Below, one piece after another: positions 1 through 8,987 of a stretch of 64,000 nucleotides of DNA (within the stretch, counting starts at the first letter, position 1; every line of letters begins with the position of its first letter). The position numbers were made by a program, and so were the translations under genes. The notes beneath the pieces were generated by a model, which was not told the DNA's origin, did no database searches, and worked only from the letters and a program-made list of their open reading frames with translations. The stretch comes from an uncultured Veillonella sp. (GTDB lineage Bacteria > Bacillota > Negativicutes > Veillonellales > Veillonellaceae): contig NZ_URAR01000001.1 of assembly GCF_900545795.1 (NCBI RefSeq), positions 248,001 through 312,000 on the forward strand, written 5' to 3'.

Positions 1-685
1 CACCTTTTAAAAGGAATAACCCATTATCATATAATTGAGTCACAACTTCCATACGTTCTACTTGAGATAATCTATTGGCTTCAACATTATATGGCAATAA
101 TTGCTTTTCAATAATGTTTTCAATCAAATCGTCTGCTGTATGGAAGAAGCTTTCAGAGATATCTGACAAAGAAATATGCTCATCGTTAGTTTCTTCTACT
201 TCCTCAGCAGCATTAGTAGCATTACTGATTCCTTGTTTCAGTACATCTGTAATTTCTGGTATATTAACAGGTCCCTTTACAGGTAATTCCAAATCCTTCA
301 TAGCCGCATTAATAAAAAACAATTTATCAATAGTCTCACGTGCTTCAATATATGGACTCAAATCATAATTAATACATAAAACTCCAATAGGCTTTTTTTC
401 ACTATCATGTATAAAAAATGAGGAGCAACGTAATTTATGACCCTTATAGCTTTTCGCCATATAATTAGTAATATAATTAACTTTCTTTTCACTGCGCAGT
501 TGCATCAATTTTAAGACAAAATCTGTTGCAGGACCACCAATATGTCTTCCACTAATCTCACTATTTGCAATAGCAATAATAGAGTTTTCTAGATTTGTTA
601 TATCATGCAATACTATTTCACAATTTTTCCCCAACACTTCGCCTAAAAAAGGTACTAGTAACTCATATTTTTTTAAAATACTCAT
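1..685 (-). CDS. YheO/DauR-type PAS-HTH transcriptional regulator, 3' end cut by the window edge
   Basis: Translating the minus strand from the ATG at 685 gives an open frame of 228 codons that runs off the left edge without a stop. The first ~115 residues fit the YheO-like PAS domain: an early NCEIVLHD stretch, then SEISGRHIGGPATDF and a GVLCINYD strand. The last visible residues, LSQVERMEVVTQLYDNG, match the start of the YheO-family C-terminal helix-turn-helix, which continues outside the window. Family members are DNA-binding regulators, some controlling D-amino-acid catabolism. An AGAG-type ribosome site lies just upstream. It probably regulates nearby amino-acid catabolic genes, but no operator was identified. 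Confidence 0.85.
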   Translation of the reverse strand, partial: MSILKKYELLVPFLGEVLGKNCEIVLHDITNLENSIIAIANSEISGRHIGGPATDFVLKLMQLRSEKKVNYITNYMAKSYKGHKLRCSSFFIHDSEKKPIGVLCINYDLSPYIEARETIDKLFFINAAMKDLELPVKGPVNIPEITDVLKQGISNATNAAEEVEETNDEHISLSDISESFFHTADDLIENIIEKQLLPYNVEANRLSQVERMEVVTQLYDNGLFLLKG

Positions 686-755
686 AATTCTACTCTTTCT
701 ATAAAGGCATAACGCCTTTAATTTAATTGCTCTCAAACAACACACTTCATACACA

Positions 756-1610
756 TTATATGTGTTTCTCATTTTCCTTAATTTTAGCCAACATAACTGA
801 TGCTATAAATAATACAATTCCTGATCCCAAAACAACTGGTGACAAGAATTCATCAAATATAACAAATCCCCAAAACGCATGAAAAAACACTGATATATAC
901 TGCATAAATTGTGCAACAACAGCATTAGTTACAATAAATGCACCAGTCATAAAGAACTGTGCAACTACTGAAATTAGACCTATGATTATGATATAAAGCC
1001 ATTGTGTCTCATTTGGTACGACAAAATCATTTATCATAAACGCCGCCCCAACTATTGTACTTGTAATCAAAAAATACGCCATAATCTCATATGTACTATG
1101 CTTATTGTTTAAACTAATTTTTCTAATCGTTGTATAAGCTGCTGCCGAAAAAGCCGCCCCACCTATTGCAAATAATGCATATATAGAAAAAGAAGAATAT
1201 GTCCATGGATTTACCATAAAAATTACAGCTACTAATATTACAAACAGCCATTTTGCCGAGCCTTTAGGTAACTTCTCTTTCAATACAAGCGTACTAAATA
1301 TGAATACAAAAATCCCCGATAATTGAAATAATATAGAGGCATCAGCTAACTTCATTTTAGCCAAAGCCAGAAAATTACATAAAGTACCTAGACCACCTAA
1401 GACGCCTCGTACAAAAAGTAGCCCTTTATCTTCACTCGAGAATGATATATTCTTTATCCCCATATAGATTAATACAGATACAGTGCCTATTAATCCTCTA
1501 AAAAAATTTATCTCTGCTGAAGGCATTCCTTGTCCTAAAAGCTTTACGAATACATTCATTATACTAAAACATAACGCAGAACTCATAGAAAATATAAAAG
1601 CCTGCTTCAT
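756..1610 (-). CDS. EamA-family (DMT superfamily) transporter
   Basis: An integral membrane protein of 284 residues with about ten hydrophobic segments and the two-fold EamA repeat typical of drug/metabolite exporters. The motif NFFRGLIG near residue 35 is characteristic of DMT carriers related to RhaT and the S-adenosylmethionine carrier. The frame can be extended ten codons upstream to a TTG, but the ATG at 1610 has a strong AAAGGGTGAG site four bases before it, so I use that start. The substrate cannot be read from sequence. It stands alone, with 130 bp of AT-rich DNA separating it from the TerC gene upstream. Confidence 0.85.
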   Translation of the reverse strand: MKQAFIFSMSSALCFSIMNVFVKLLGQGMPSAEINFFRGLIGTVSVLIYMGIKNISFSSEDKGLLFVRGVLGGLGTLCNFLALAKMKLADASILFQLSGIFVFIFSTLVLKEKLPKGSAKWLFVILVAVIFMVNPWTYSSFSIYALFAIGGAAFSAAAYTTIRKISLNNKHSTYEIMAYFLITSTIVGAAFMINDFVVPNETQWLYIIIIGLISVVAQFFMTGAFIVTNAVVAQFMQYISVFFHAFWGFVIFDEFLSPVVLGSGIVLFIASVMLAKIKENEKHI

Positions 1611-1773
1611 ACATCTCACCCTTTTACACTTCACATCCAAAAGAAAAAGTAAATTAAAACATTTTTAATTGTTTCAATTTACTTTTATAGACTTCTATTA
1701 ATAGCTTCTATTAAATTATAAGAGTTTATCACTTGTTTGGCAACATTCATAAAAATTTTTTAAGTCAATAATG

Positions 1774-2445
1774 CTATGATATTTTCTCTTTAGAAGTCTT
1801 CCAAATTGAAACCATTATTACTAAAGCTGTACAAAATAGTTTTACGATAATCTCATGACCAGCTATAAACTCTTTAATAAGATTATCTTCTACAATCATA
1901 CCACCAGCTACCCATCCCAGTAAGGACCCACCTAAAGTCAAAATTATTGGATATTTGCCAATAATTTTTGCAAAAAATGCAGAGCTATAGACTATAATAG
2001 GTACTGTAATCAAAATCCCTGCCACAACTAATGTATAATTGCCATTTGCAGTGGCAACAACAGCAATTACATTATCAATACTCATCATGGCATCTGCTAA
2101 AATAATTGTTATAATCGCCTCTTTAAGCGAACTCTTCGCTTCAACCTCAGTATCCTCATCATTTGCTAATACTAATTTTAGAGCAATCCACAGCAGTACA
2201 ACACCTGCAATAAGATGTAAAGCAGGAATAATATGAAGTGCTTCAACTAAAAAGAATGCCATTATAAGCCGAAGTAAAATAGCTCCAGCTGTTCCAAACA
2301 TAATAACCTTTTTTTGCGAGTCAGCTTCTAATTTACTTGCTGCCATACCAATAACTACAGCATTATCTCCAGCTAATATAATATCTACCATAATTATCTG
2401 CAAAATAATTATCCAAGTATTTAATTCCCCAAAATTTATCTCCAT
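1774..2445 (-). CDS. TerC-family membrane protein (YjbE-like, possible metal exporter)
   Basis: A 223-residue polytopic membrane protein. The first helix contains DIILAGDNAVVIGMA and the central one DAMMSIDNVIAVVA, the paired acidic-asparagine motifs of the TerC family. Family members of this size (YjbE/YkoY group) are implicated in manganese efflux and are often controlled by yybP-ykoY riboswitches. Only 18 bp separates it from the upstream amidohydrolase, so there is no room for such a riboswitch here. It therefore appears to be the last gene of the operon that starts near 7.5 kb. A TGAGGA site precedes the ATG. The manganese role is inferred from the family only. Confidence 0.85.
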   Translation of the reverse strand: MEINFGELNTWIIILQIIMVDIILAGDNAVVIGMAASKLEADSQKKVIMFGTAGAILLRLIMAFFLVEALHIIPALHLIAGVVLLWIALKLVLANDEDTEVEAKSSLKEAIITIILADAMMSIDNVIAVVATANGNYTLVVAGILITVPIIVYSSAFFAKIIGKYPIILTLGGSLLGWVAGGMIVEDNLIKEFIAGHEIIVKLFCTALVIMVSIWKTSKEKIS

Positions 2446-2463
2446 ATACCAAAATCCTCATTC

Positions 2464-3648
2464 TTACTTATTTATATAATTATATGCATACATAGTATAT
2501 AATAATGATCCTTGAATAAAAACAGACTCATCAATATTAAATCGCCCAGTATGATGATTGTGATGGGTCTCTGGATTTTTACTTCTAGCGCCTAAAAAAG
2601 CAAATACTCCCGGTACTCCAGACTCATGAAGATAATAAGCGAAATCTTCACTTCCAGTCTTTTTCCCAGTTTTATCAATTCTCAATCCTTCATCTACTTT
2701 AGCAATTGTATCATAAAATATATCTGTACTGTGCCAACTATTAATTAATGGCGGCGTAGATGCTTTATAGGTAAATTCAACTTCACCTCTATACATTTTA
2801 GCAATACACTTTGCATAGCGTTCCAAAGCAGCTTGAATAAACGTTCTACATTCATCATTAAATGTCCTTACAGTACCTGTAATTCTAGCCACATCAGAAA
2901 TAATATTTCGCGCCTCTCCAGCATTAAACGTACCAAAAGTAACAACAGCTGAATCGATAGGACTAATCTCGCGAGAAATGATTGACTGTGCATTCATTAC
3001 AAAAGCACTTCCCATTAAGACTGAATCAATGCCTTCATTAGGTCTTGCACCATGGCCTTTTTGCCCACGAAACTCAATATCTATAGAATCACTTGCTGCC
3101 ATCATTTCACCTGGTGGACAATATATAACGCCTTTAGGGACAGCACTATTAATATGAAGCCCCATAACACTATCTACGGCATCTAGCACACCTGCATCAA
3201 TCATTTTTAGTGCCCCTTCACCAGTTTCCTCTCCCGGTTGAAAGACAAATCTAACAGATCCATTTAACTGATCCTTAATACTCCATAAGGCTTTACAAGC
3301 ACCGAGTAACATCGCTGCATGTGCATCATGGCCACAAGCATGCATTACACCATCATTTTTTGATTTATACGAAATATTATTCTCCTCTTGAATGGGTAGT
3401 GCATCAATGTCGGCACGCAGTAGCACTTTAGGCCCCTTTTTTGAAGCATTAATATCAGCAATAATTCCAATATTATCAATAATTTTATATGGTATACCAA
3501 TCGCATTTAATTCACTGGCTATTCTCTTTGTTGTTTCAAACTCCTTCATTGATAATTCTGGATTCTCATGAATAATCCGCCTTATAGCTATGATATTACA
3601 TTCTTCTTTTTTTAATAAATTTTTTACATGCAATACTATCTCATCCAT
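2464..3648 (-). CDS. M20-family amidohydrolase / N-acyl-amino-acid deacylase
   Basis: A 394-residue metallopeptidase of the M20D amidohydrolase family (hippurate, IAA-amino-acid and N-acyl-amino-acid hydrolases), expected to be cytoplasmic with two divalent metals. Visible motifs are RADIDALP near residue 80, HACGHDAH near residue 105 (metal ligands) and GEETGEGA near residue 138 (catalytic/metal Glu). A dimerisation domain follows in the middle, and a C-terminal His cluster HHNHHTGRF carries the last ligand. It lies downstream of a YfcC carrier, separated by a stem-loop, and directly upstream of terC. This context suggests release of free amino acids from imported conjugates. The actual substrate is not determinable. 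Confidence 0.9.
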   Translation of the reverse strand: MDEIVLHVKNLLKKEECNIIAIRRIIHENPELSMKEFETTKRIASELNAIGIPYKIIDNIGIIADINASKKGPKVLLRADIDALPIQEENNISYKSKNDGVMHACGHDAHAAMLLGACKALWSIKDQLNGSVRFVFQPGEETGEGALKMIDAGVLDAVDSVMGLHINSAVPKGVIYCPPGEMMAASDSIDIEFRGQKGHGARPNEGIDSVLMGSAFVMNAQSIISREISPIDSAVVTFGTFNAGEARNIISDVARITGTVRTFNDECRTFIQAALERYAKCIAKMYRGEVEFTYKASTPPLINSWHSTDIFYDTIAKVDEGLRIDKTGKKTGSEDFAYYLHESGVPGVFAFLGARSKNPETHHNHHTGRFNIDESVFIQGSLLYTMYAYNYINK

Positions 3649-3671
3649 TTAGTTCCCCTTATATAAAAAGT

Positions 3672-3743
3672 AATCCACAGTTAAAGCTTTAATTATTTGG
3701 ACGTGGACCAAATATTACATCATAAAACTTTTCACTGTGGATT
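3672..3743 (-). terminator. Nested stem-loop between the YfcC and amidohydrolase genes
   Basis: A perfect 10-bp outer stem AATCCACAGT / ACTGTGGATT encloses an inner perfect 7-bp stem TATTTGG / CCAAATA. On the minus strand the outer stem is followed by TACTTTTTATAT. It may be a partial terminator or a processing hairpin that lowers expression of the downstream amidohydrolase and terC. Confidence 0.6.
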
Positions 3744-3760
3744 CTTTAAATTTGTAATTA

Positions 3761-5185
3761 TTAGAATGGTCCAATTTGAACAATTGCAGCTATAGCTACT
3801 AATATAGCAGCCCAAATACTATTTGTAATAAAAATTCGACCGGCAAACTTTAAGTACACACGATAATCAATATCTGCGATAGCAATCGCGCCTGATGTTA
3901 GTGGAGATGTTGGCATAATCATATTGCCTAAAGCACCACCAAGTACTACTGCAGCACAAACCGTCTGTTGTGTAATACCTGCTAAATCACCTATTGGAGA
4001 TAAAATTGGCACTAAAACCGTTGCAGCCCCTGCATCAGAAATAATGAAGAAATTCGTAATATGTCCGATTAAATACATAAGCTCAGCAGTTAAAATCCCT
4101 GGAGCTCCATCAACAATTTGTACGGACCAATGAACGATTGTATCGACAATGCCTGCACTATCAAGAATTAAAGCAATCGCTTTAGCAAAACCTACAACAA
4201 GTACGCCACCAACTACACCTTGAGTCCCTTTAACAAACTGGCGGAAAATTTCGTTTGGCGAGTATCTCATGATAGCACCAACAACAAACAACATAATTAA
4301 GAATACGGCTGGAATTCCATTTTTAAAATCCCCACCAGACAATGCTGTATAAATTACATAACTCATACCAATTAATACAGTTAACAAAATCAGCTTTCTT
4401 CTACCATCAAATTCAGGCATTTCAATATGAGCATCAGCAGCTTTTTTCTCAGCGCGTAACTCTACATCTCGAATCCAACTATTTTCAGGGTTTTGTCTTA
4501 ATTTTAAGGCATATTTTATTGTCCAAAATGATACCGATGCATTAAAACCTATAAAAGCTAATATACGTAACCACATACCAGAGAATACTGGCAAACCAAC
4601 AAGCCCTTGAGCAACACCAACATTAAATGGATTGGTAATCCCACTCGCTAAACCTGCACCACCAGCACATACTGTGATAGCTATACCTACAATAGCATCT
4701 AACTTCATTGATCGAGCAATCATAACACCTAATGGTACAAAAGCTAGATATGCTTCTAAAGTCCCCATTAATGTAGGTACGATAGAGAATAAGAAAATAA
4801 TAACAACCAAGAAATAAATATCTTTACCTTTACTTTTTCTAATTAAAGCATTTAGACCCGCTTGAATTGCCCCTGTGTTACTGATAACGCTATAAGCACC
4901 ACCAACAATTAAAATCAAGAAACAAATCCATGCTGTTGAAATAAAGCCCTTAGGAACAGATCTAAATATATCCATAAACGTTGCTGGTTTGGAAGCTACA
5001 AATCTAAAGGAGTCTGGATCAACAACTGTTCTCCCACCAACTTTGAGCATTGTATATTCGCCACCAGGAATTATATACGTTAATGCTGCTGCTATAAGAA
5101 TAAGAGCACTAATAATTACCAGGCCACTCGGAAACTCTCTTGCTTCGGCCTTTGCTTCTACTGCTTGACCTTTCTTTAAATCCAT
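3761..5185 (-). CDS. YfcC/DcuC-family carrier (C4-dicarboxylate or amino-acid/peptide carrier)
   Basis: A 474-residue membrane protein of the C4-dicarboxylate anaerobic carrier family, YfcC subgroup, with about twelve hydrophobic segments. Typical family features are the early YIIPGGEY segment, the central GGAGLASGITNPFNVGVAQG-like loop and a late MPTSPLTSGAIAIA segment. An in-frame extension overlaps the upstream gene, but the ATG at 5185 follows an AGGTGG site at ideal spacing. YfcC homologues are annotated as dicarboxylate or basic amino-acid/peptide carriers, so the substrate is open. Its position between a URO-D-like gene and an M20 amidohydrolase favours uptake of an amino-acid derivative. 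Confidence 0.85.
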   Translation of the reverse strand: MDLKKGQAVEAKAEAREFPSGLVIISALILIAAALTYIIPGGEYTMLKVGGRTVVDPDSFRFVASKPATFMDIFRSVPKGFISTAWICFLILIVGGAYSVISNTGAIQAGLNALIRKSKGKDIYFLVVIIFLFSIVPTLMGTLEAYLAFVPLGVMIARSMKLDAIVGIAITVCAGGAGLASGITNPFNVGVAQGLVGLPVFSGMWLRILAFIGFNASVSFWTIKYALKLRQNPENSWIRDVELRAEKKAADAHIEMPEFDGRRKLILLTVLIGMSYVIYTALSGGDFKNGIPAVFLIMLFVVGAIMRYSPNEIFRQFVKGTQGVVGGVLVVGFAKAIALILDSAGIVDTIVHWSVQIVDGAPGILTAELMYLIGHITNFFIISDAGAATVLVPILSPIGDLAGITQQTVCAAVVLGGALGNMIMPTSPLTSGAIAIADIDYRVYLKFAGRIFITNSIWAAILVAIAAIVQIGPF

Positions 5186-5207
5186 ACTAGCCACCTGCCT
5201 ATCTTGG

Positions 5208-6218
5208 TTAACGATTAACAGCACTTCTTACTGCATGTAAGTTTTCTTTAGATGTTTTAGGATCACAAACACAGCCCGGTCCTATAATTAAACCTTTTCC
5301 ATCAACACTATCAATAGCCTCGTGAACATGCTTAATTACTTCTTCAGGTGTTCGAGTTCCTAAGAAACTTTCATAAACTAATCCATTTTCAGTAATATGA
5401 GGAACTTCCATAATCCCGCCTAATAATGTTTTATTAGTAATCTCACGAGCCTCTTTCAAACTCGGCTTAGTATCACGATCATGCCAGTTTAAGCAATTAC
5501 ATGGATAATTCTTCACCACATCAAACATAATATTTGATCCATGAATATGCATTACATTAAACCATGTCTTGTCTTTATACGCTTGAATTACTCTGTGATC
5601 ATAAATTTTACAGAACTCTGCAAACATAACATCATCCATTAAATCATAAGAAGCAGTTTGAGTTGCAAAGAAGAAACCACTTACACCTTTTTCAATATTT
5701 GCTTCAACAAAGTTTATAGTTGTTTCAGTAATTGCATCTAATGCTTTATGAACTTTCTCAGGATGTTCCTTCATATCTTGGAATACACGAGCTCCACCTA
5801 ATTTTCTTAAAGTCGTAGATGGACTAAATATTGTCTGTAAGAATGGCGTATGGCTATCAACGAGTCTCGCCACATGATCTACAATTGCAAGAGTCTTTCC
5901 CCATGTACCATGAGTAGCTCCCAAACAATTAATACGGTCATAATCATCTATGCATTGAATGGCAGGTCGTACAACGATTGGTTCTTTATAAGGTGTGCAA
6001 TAAAATTCTATTTTTGCACCCCAGTCTTGAGTTGAATATGCGCCAAAAGGCATAAGTTTAATAAAATCATAATCAAATTCTTTATTAAACTCTACTAATG
6101 CTTCAGCTAAACTCACTGGATCTTGGTCGACCTTTGACATATGCATCCATACGCTACAAGGAATTCGGTCCGGTTCTTTTCCATCTAAAACCGCTTTAAT
6201 CCGTTCATCTTTATACAT
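5208..6218 (-). CDS. Uroporphyrinogen-decarboxylase-fold protein (methyltransferase-like)
   Basis: A 336-residue URO-D superfamily protein. It begins YKDERIKAVLDGKEPDRIPC, the usual N-terminus of URO-D-like proteins outside haem synthesis. MtaA/CmuA-type corrinoid methyltransferases carry an HxCG...C zinc site. Here the corresponding positions read MHIHGSN near residue 225 and GPGCVCDP near residue 315, so one Cys appears replaced by His. No corrinoid-protein gene is adjacent. The start is the ATG at 6218 behind GGGAGG. It lies 22 bp before the YfcC gene and 32 bp after the cysteine desulfidase, so it is co-transcribed with a catabolic operon. True haem-pathway HemE is unlikely, and the reaction is unknown. 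Confidence 0.8.
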   Translation of the reverse strand: MYKDERIKAVLDGKEPDRIPCSVWMHMSKVDQDPVSLAEALVEFNKEFDYDFIKLMPFGAYSTQDWGAKIEFYCTPYKEPIVVRPAIQCIDDYDRINCLGATHGTWGKTLAIVDHVARLVDSHTPFLQTIFSPSTTLRKLGGARVFQDMKEHPEKVHKALDAITETTINFVEANIEKGVSGFFFATQTASYDLMDDVMFAEFCKIYDHRVIQAYKDKTWFNVMHIHGSNIMFDVVKNYPCNCLNWHDRDTKPSLKEAREITNKTLLGGIMEVPHITENGLVYESFLGTRTPEEVIKHVHEAIDSVDGKGLIIGPGCVCDPKTSKENLHAVRSAVNR

Positions 6219-6250
6219 TGTACTACCTCCCTTAACCCTAAACAAAAAAC

Positions 6251-7498
6251 CTAAGCCCTAATCATTTCATTAAGAATAACGATATCTGTTTCTTTCATGC
6301 CCTCTTTAGCTACAATCCCTATTCTCCGAATTGTGTCATCAACATTTGTTGCTACTAATCCATCTCCTTCCTTATAGCTATTATTGCTCTTCGCTTGACG
6401 ATATCCCATAAAAGCTCCATCTAAACCAATAGCAATTTTCCCTGCACATGAAGGTTTCGCACCATCACACACAATTCCCGACAGACTAGCCAACCCATTA
6501 ACTATAGTCTGTGCAATGATTTCCTTATCTTCACCCTTTAAAAAGGCTACACCAGAAACTCCTGCTACTGAAGCACTGATAGCACCGCAATAAGCAGATA
6601 ATTTACCTATTCCCGCTTTTTGGTATAAGCCTATTAAATTAGCAAAAATTAATGCTCTATATAATTCATCCTTTGATGATTTTAAATATTCTGCAAAAGT
6701 TATTACCGGTAAAGATACAGTTATTCCCTGGTTCCCACTGCCAGAATTAATATAAACTGGTAATGCGCAACCACTCATTCGTGCATCAGAACCTGCTGCT
6801 GCTCTGGCCTTACAAAGCGCCTCTATATTATCTATACCATTAGCATCTAATATTAATTTACCAATATTTGCTCCGTAATTATTTTTTAATCCTTCATCAG
6901 ATATTTTTTGATTATACTCTATCTCTTTATCTAAAATATCTTTAAGCTCTGTATAATCAGCATTCTTTGCAAAATCATATATCTCATCAAAACACATCTG
7001 ATCTTGTACCATCTCTTCAGTTAATACCGGAGGTTTTTCTAATAATACCTGATTATTTTTTTCTATATACGTAATATTAGTATGTGCATCCTCTAATCGC
7101 ACTTTTACATATTCATCTTTATAAGTAGCTAATATCTCTACATATAAATTAGCTACGCCTTCAGCTAAACTTACTTTACAAAAATCTCCTTCCCCAAGGC
7201 GATTCATTAATTCACGATCTTCATCTGTAGCTGACTCAAGAATTTCTAACTTCTTATCCGGCTTCCCTATAATCGCCCCTAATACAATGGCATATACTAA
7301 CCCCTTTTTGCCTCCTGAATTAGGAATTACTACGCTTTTAACGTTCTTAATAATATTGCCACTACATTTAGCCTCAATTTTTTCAGGAAAATTACCTAAA
7401 TTAGCAACGGCTTCAGCCGCCACATAAGATAATGCAATTGGCTCCGTACACCCAAAAGCTGGAATAATCTCTTTCTTAAAAAGCCCCACATAATCCAT
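6251..7498 (-). CDS. L-cysteine desulfidase family protein (UPF0597, CyuA/YhaM-like)
   Basis: A 415-residue protein of the serine-dehydratase-alpha-like UPF0597 family. Known members convert L-cysteine to pyruvate, ammonia and sulfide using an oxygen-sensitive [4Fe-4S] cluster. The family cysteines are visible in GCTEP near residue 17 and in CDGAKPSCAGK near residue 345, with a further Cys in ARMSGCALP. A GGAGGG site precedes the ATG. It is the first gene of the operon running to terC, and the 190 bp upstream should hold the promoter. The presence of amidohydrolase, carrier and RidA genes nearby fits amino-acid deamination. Cysteine as the substrate is inferred from the family. Confidence 0.85.
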   Translation of the reverse strand: MDYVGLFKKEIIPAFGCTEPIALSYVAAEAVANLGNFPEKIEAKCSGNIIKNVKSVVIPNSGGKKGLVYAIVLGAIIGKPDKKLEILESATDEDRELMNRLGEGDFCKVSLAEGVANLYVEILATYKDEYVKVRLEDAHTNITYIEKNNQVLLEKPPVLTEEMVQDQMCFDEIYDFAKNADYTELKDILDKEIEYNQKISDEGLKNNYGANIGKLILDANGIDNIEALCKARAAAGSDARMSGCALPVYINSGSGNQGITVSLPVITFAEYLKSSKDELYRALIFANLIGLYQKAGIGKLSAYCGAISASVAGVSGVAFLKGEDKEIIAQTIVNGLASLSGIVCDGAKPSCAGKIAIGLDGAFMGYRQAKSNNSYKEGDGLVATNVDDTIRRIGIVAKEGMKETDIVILNEMIRA

Positions 7499-7686
7499 AC
7501 CTAAATCCCTCCGTGAATAAACTTAAAAGTATAATTTATAGTGAATTTATTAAAACTTTCAGGATTCCATGCATATCTTACTTCTTTATAATAATTTTTA
7601 ACCGAAATAATAAATTATTATTATTTTTATAATTAAACTTTATCACGCTTTCTATTGAAAGTCAACAAATTTCTTTTCATTATAGA

Positions 7687-7736
7687 CAAAAAAGCACTAG
7701 GTGACTCCAACTCAATCAGTAGAGCCACCTAGTGCT
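7687..7736 (-). terminator. Intrinsic terminator of the RidA gene
   Basis: On the minus strand a 15-bp stem with one mismatch (AGCACTAGGTGGCTC / GAGTCACCTAGTGCT, 14-base loop) is followed by TTTTTTG. It lies 25 bp past the ridA stop. Confidence 0.85.
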
Positions 7737-7760
7737 TATATACAATTAACAATATACTAA

Positions 7761-8129
7761 TTAAATTTCGGCGATTACTTCAATTTCACATAAGAAATTA
7801 GCAGGTAATTCTTTTACAGCTACACAGCTACGGGCAGGTTTGCTAATAAACGCTTCACCATAAATTGCATTAAATGCAGCAAAATCACTCATTTCATGCA
7901 AGAAACAAGTTGTTTTAACAACATTTTCAAAACCAATACCAGCTTCTGTTAAAATAGCTTTAATATTAGCAATTGCTTGCTTTGTTTGTGCTTCAATACC
8001 TTCAACTAATTTACCAGTTGCTGGATCAATGCCACCTTGACCAGAAATAAATAGTAAATTCCCTGTTACCATTGCTTGAGAGTAAGGACCAAGTGCCTTA
8101 GGTGCATTTTCAGAAAATACTGTCTTCAT
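7761..8129 (-). CDS. ridA: RidA-family reactive intermediate deaminase
   Basis: A 122-residue YjgF/YER057c/UK114 protein, full length for the family. RidA hydrolyses the reactive enamines/imines released by PLP-dependent dehydratases such as threonine dehydratase. The N-terminal APKALGPYSQ, the FISGQGGIDPATG strand and the C-terminal PARSCVAVKELP with the substrate-binding Arg are all present. AAAGGAG lies six bases before the ATG. It is transcribed alone, with terminators on both sides. It would protect the cell during the IlvA reaction encoded at 48-49 kb or the amino-acid degradation encoded just downstream; that link is an inference. Confidence 0.93.
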   Translation of the reverse strand: MKTVFSENAPKALGPYSQAMVTGNLLFISGQGGIDPATGKLVEGIEAQTKQAIANIKAILTEAGIGFENVVKTTCFLHEMSDFAAFNAIYGEAFISKPARSCVAVKELPANFLCEIEVIAEI

Positions 8130-8271
8130 TATAAAACTCCTTTAAATTAATCTAAAAATAAATATCCCGAATTTAACCTATATATATTATACATCTTTAT
8201 CATTATCATTTCAATAATTTTTTATTATTTTAGTTGCGACTCGATAATTTTTTATCACTTAGAGCTAAAAA

Positions 8272-8317
8272 TAAAAAGGATGCAATTAACCTCCGAAATT
8301 AATTGCATCCTTTTTTA
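8272..8317 (-). terminator. Intrinsic terminator after the fumarase genes (could work on both strands)
   Basis: The stem AAAAAGGATGCAATTAA pairs with TTAATTGCATCCTTTTT around an eight-to-nine-base loop, with T-rich tracts on both sides. It lies about 95 bp past the fumarase beta stop. The DNA from 8318 to 8412 holds nothing else recognised. Confidence 0.8.
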
Positions 8318-8412
8318 TGTACATTATTATTGAATAACAATCCCCGCCATTAAGTTGAGCTAACTTTATAACGCGTTAATAGCAAGTTTCATCATCCAAG
8401 AGGTATATATAT

Positions 8413-8970
8413 TTAGTCTTGACGATATGGTTCTTGACCAATTTCATAGTAGTTATTGCCTTCACTATCGATAACTACGATAGCAGGAAAATCAACTACA
8501 GTTAATTCAGCTAAAGCTTCTGGGCCTAAATCTTCATAAGCAAGTACTTTATAGTCTTTAATGGATTTAGAGATTAAAGACGCTGCACCACCTACTGCAG
8601 CAAAGTATGTTACGCCATTTTTCTTCATGGACTCAATAACATCTTTAGAGCGAGAGCCTTTACCGATCATGCCCTTAATGCCTTGATCTAACATAGTAGG
8701 AGTATATGCGTCCATACGACCAGAAGTAGTAGGACCTGCTGCACCAATTGGATCGCCAGGTTTAGCAGGAGAAGGTCCTAAATAGTAAACGATTTGATTA
8801 GTCCAATCAATTGGAAGCTCTTCACCGCGTGCTAAAGCCTCAGTCATTACTTTATGCGCCGCATCACGGGCACTATAAATTTTACCAGTAATCAATACGC
8901 TATCACCAGCGCGAAGGCTTCTAGATACTTCCTCAGTTAAAGGTGTCGTAATGTGTTTAGTTTCAGCCAT
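8413..8970 (-). CDS. Fumarate hydratase class I, beta subunit
   Basis: A 185-residue protein matching the C-terminal half of class I (Fe-S) fumarases and the beta subunit of tartrate dehydratase. The conserved block GPTTSGRMDAYTP, which binds the substrate carboxylate, is near residue 80, and YYLGPSPA precedes it. It follows the alpha gene by 17 bp with its own GGGGAGG site, so the two subunits are made together. The complex interconverts malate and fumarate, a central step in the reductive branch from lactate or malate to succinate and propionate. Tartrate dehydratase is the alternative; the metabolism suggested by the rest of the window favours fumarase. Confidence 0.9.
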   Translation of the reverse strand: MAETKHITTPLTEEVSRSLRAGDSVLITGKIYSARDAAHKVMTEALARGEELPIDWTNQIVYYLGPSPAKPGDPIGAAGPTTSGRMDAYTPTMLDQGIKGMIGKGSRSKDVIESMKKNGVTYFAAVGGAASLISKSIKDYKVLAYEDLGPEALAELTVVDFPAIVVIDSEGNNYYEIGQEPYRQD

Positions 8971-8987
8971 TTTTATTTCCTCCCCTA

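Noticed and set aside
703..720. AAAGGC/GCCTTT stem downstream of the EamA gene as terminator
   Set aside because: The stem is only six base pairs and has no T tract.
2446..2463. yybP-ykoY manganese riboswitch in front of terC
   Set aside because: Only 18 bp separates terC from the upstream gene, and no such element fits.
5208..6218. hemE (uroporphyrinogen decarboxylase of haem synthesis)
   Set aside because: The N-terminus and the HIHG/GPGC motifs fit the methyltransferase-like branch, and no haem genes are nearby.
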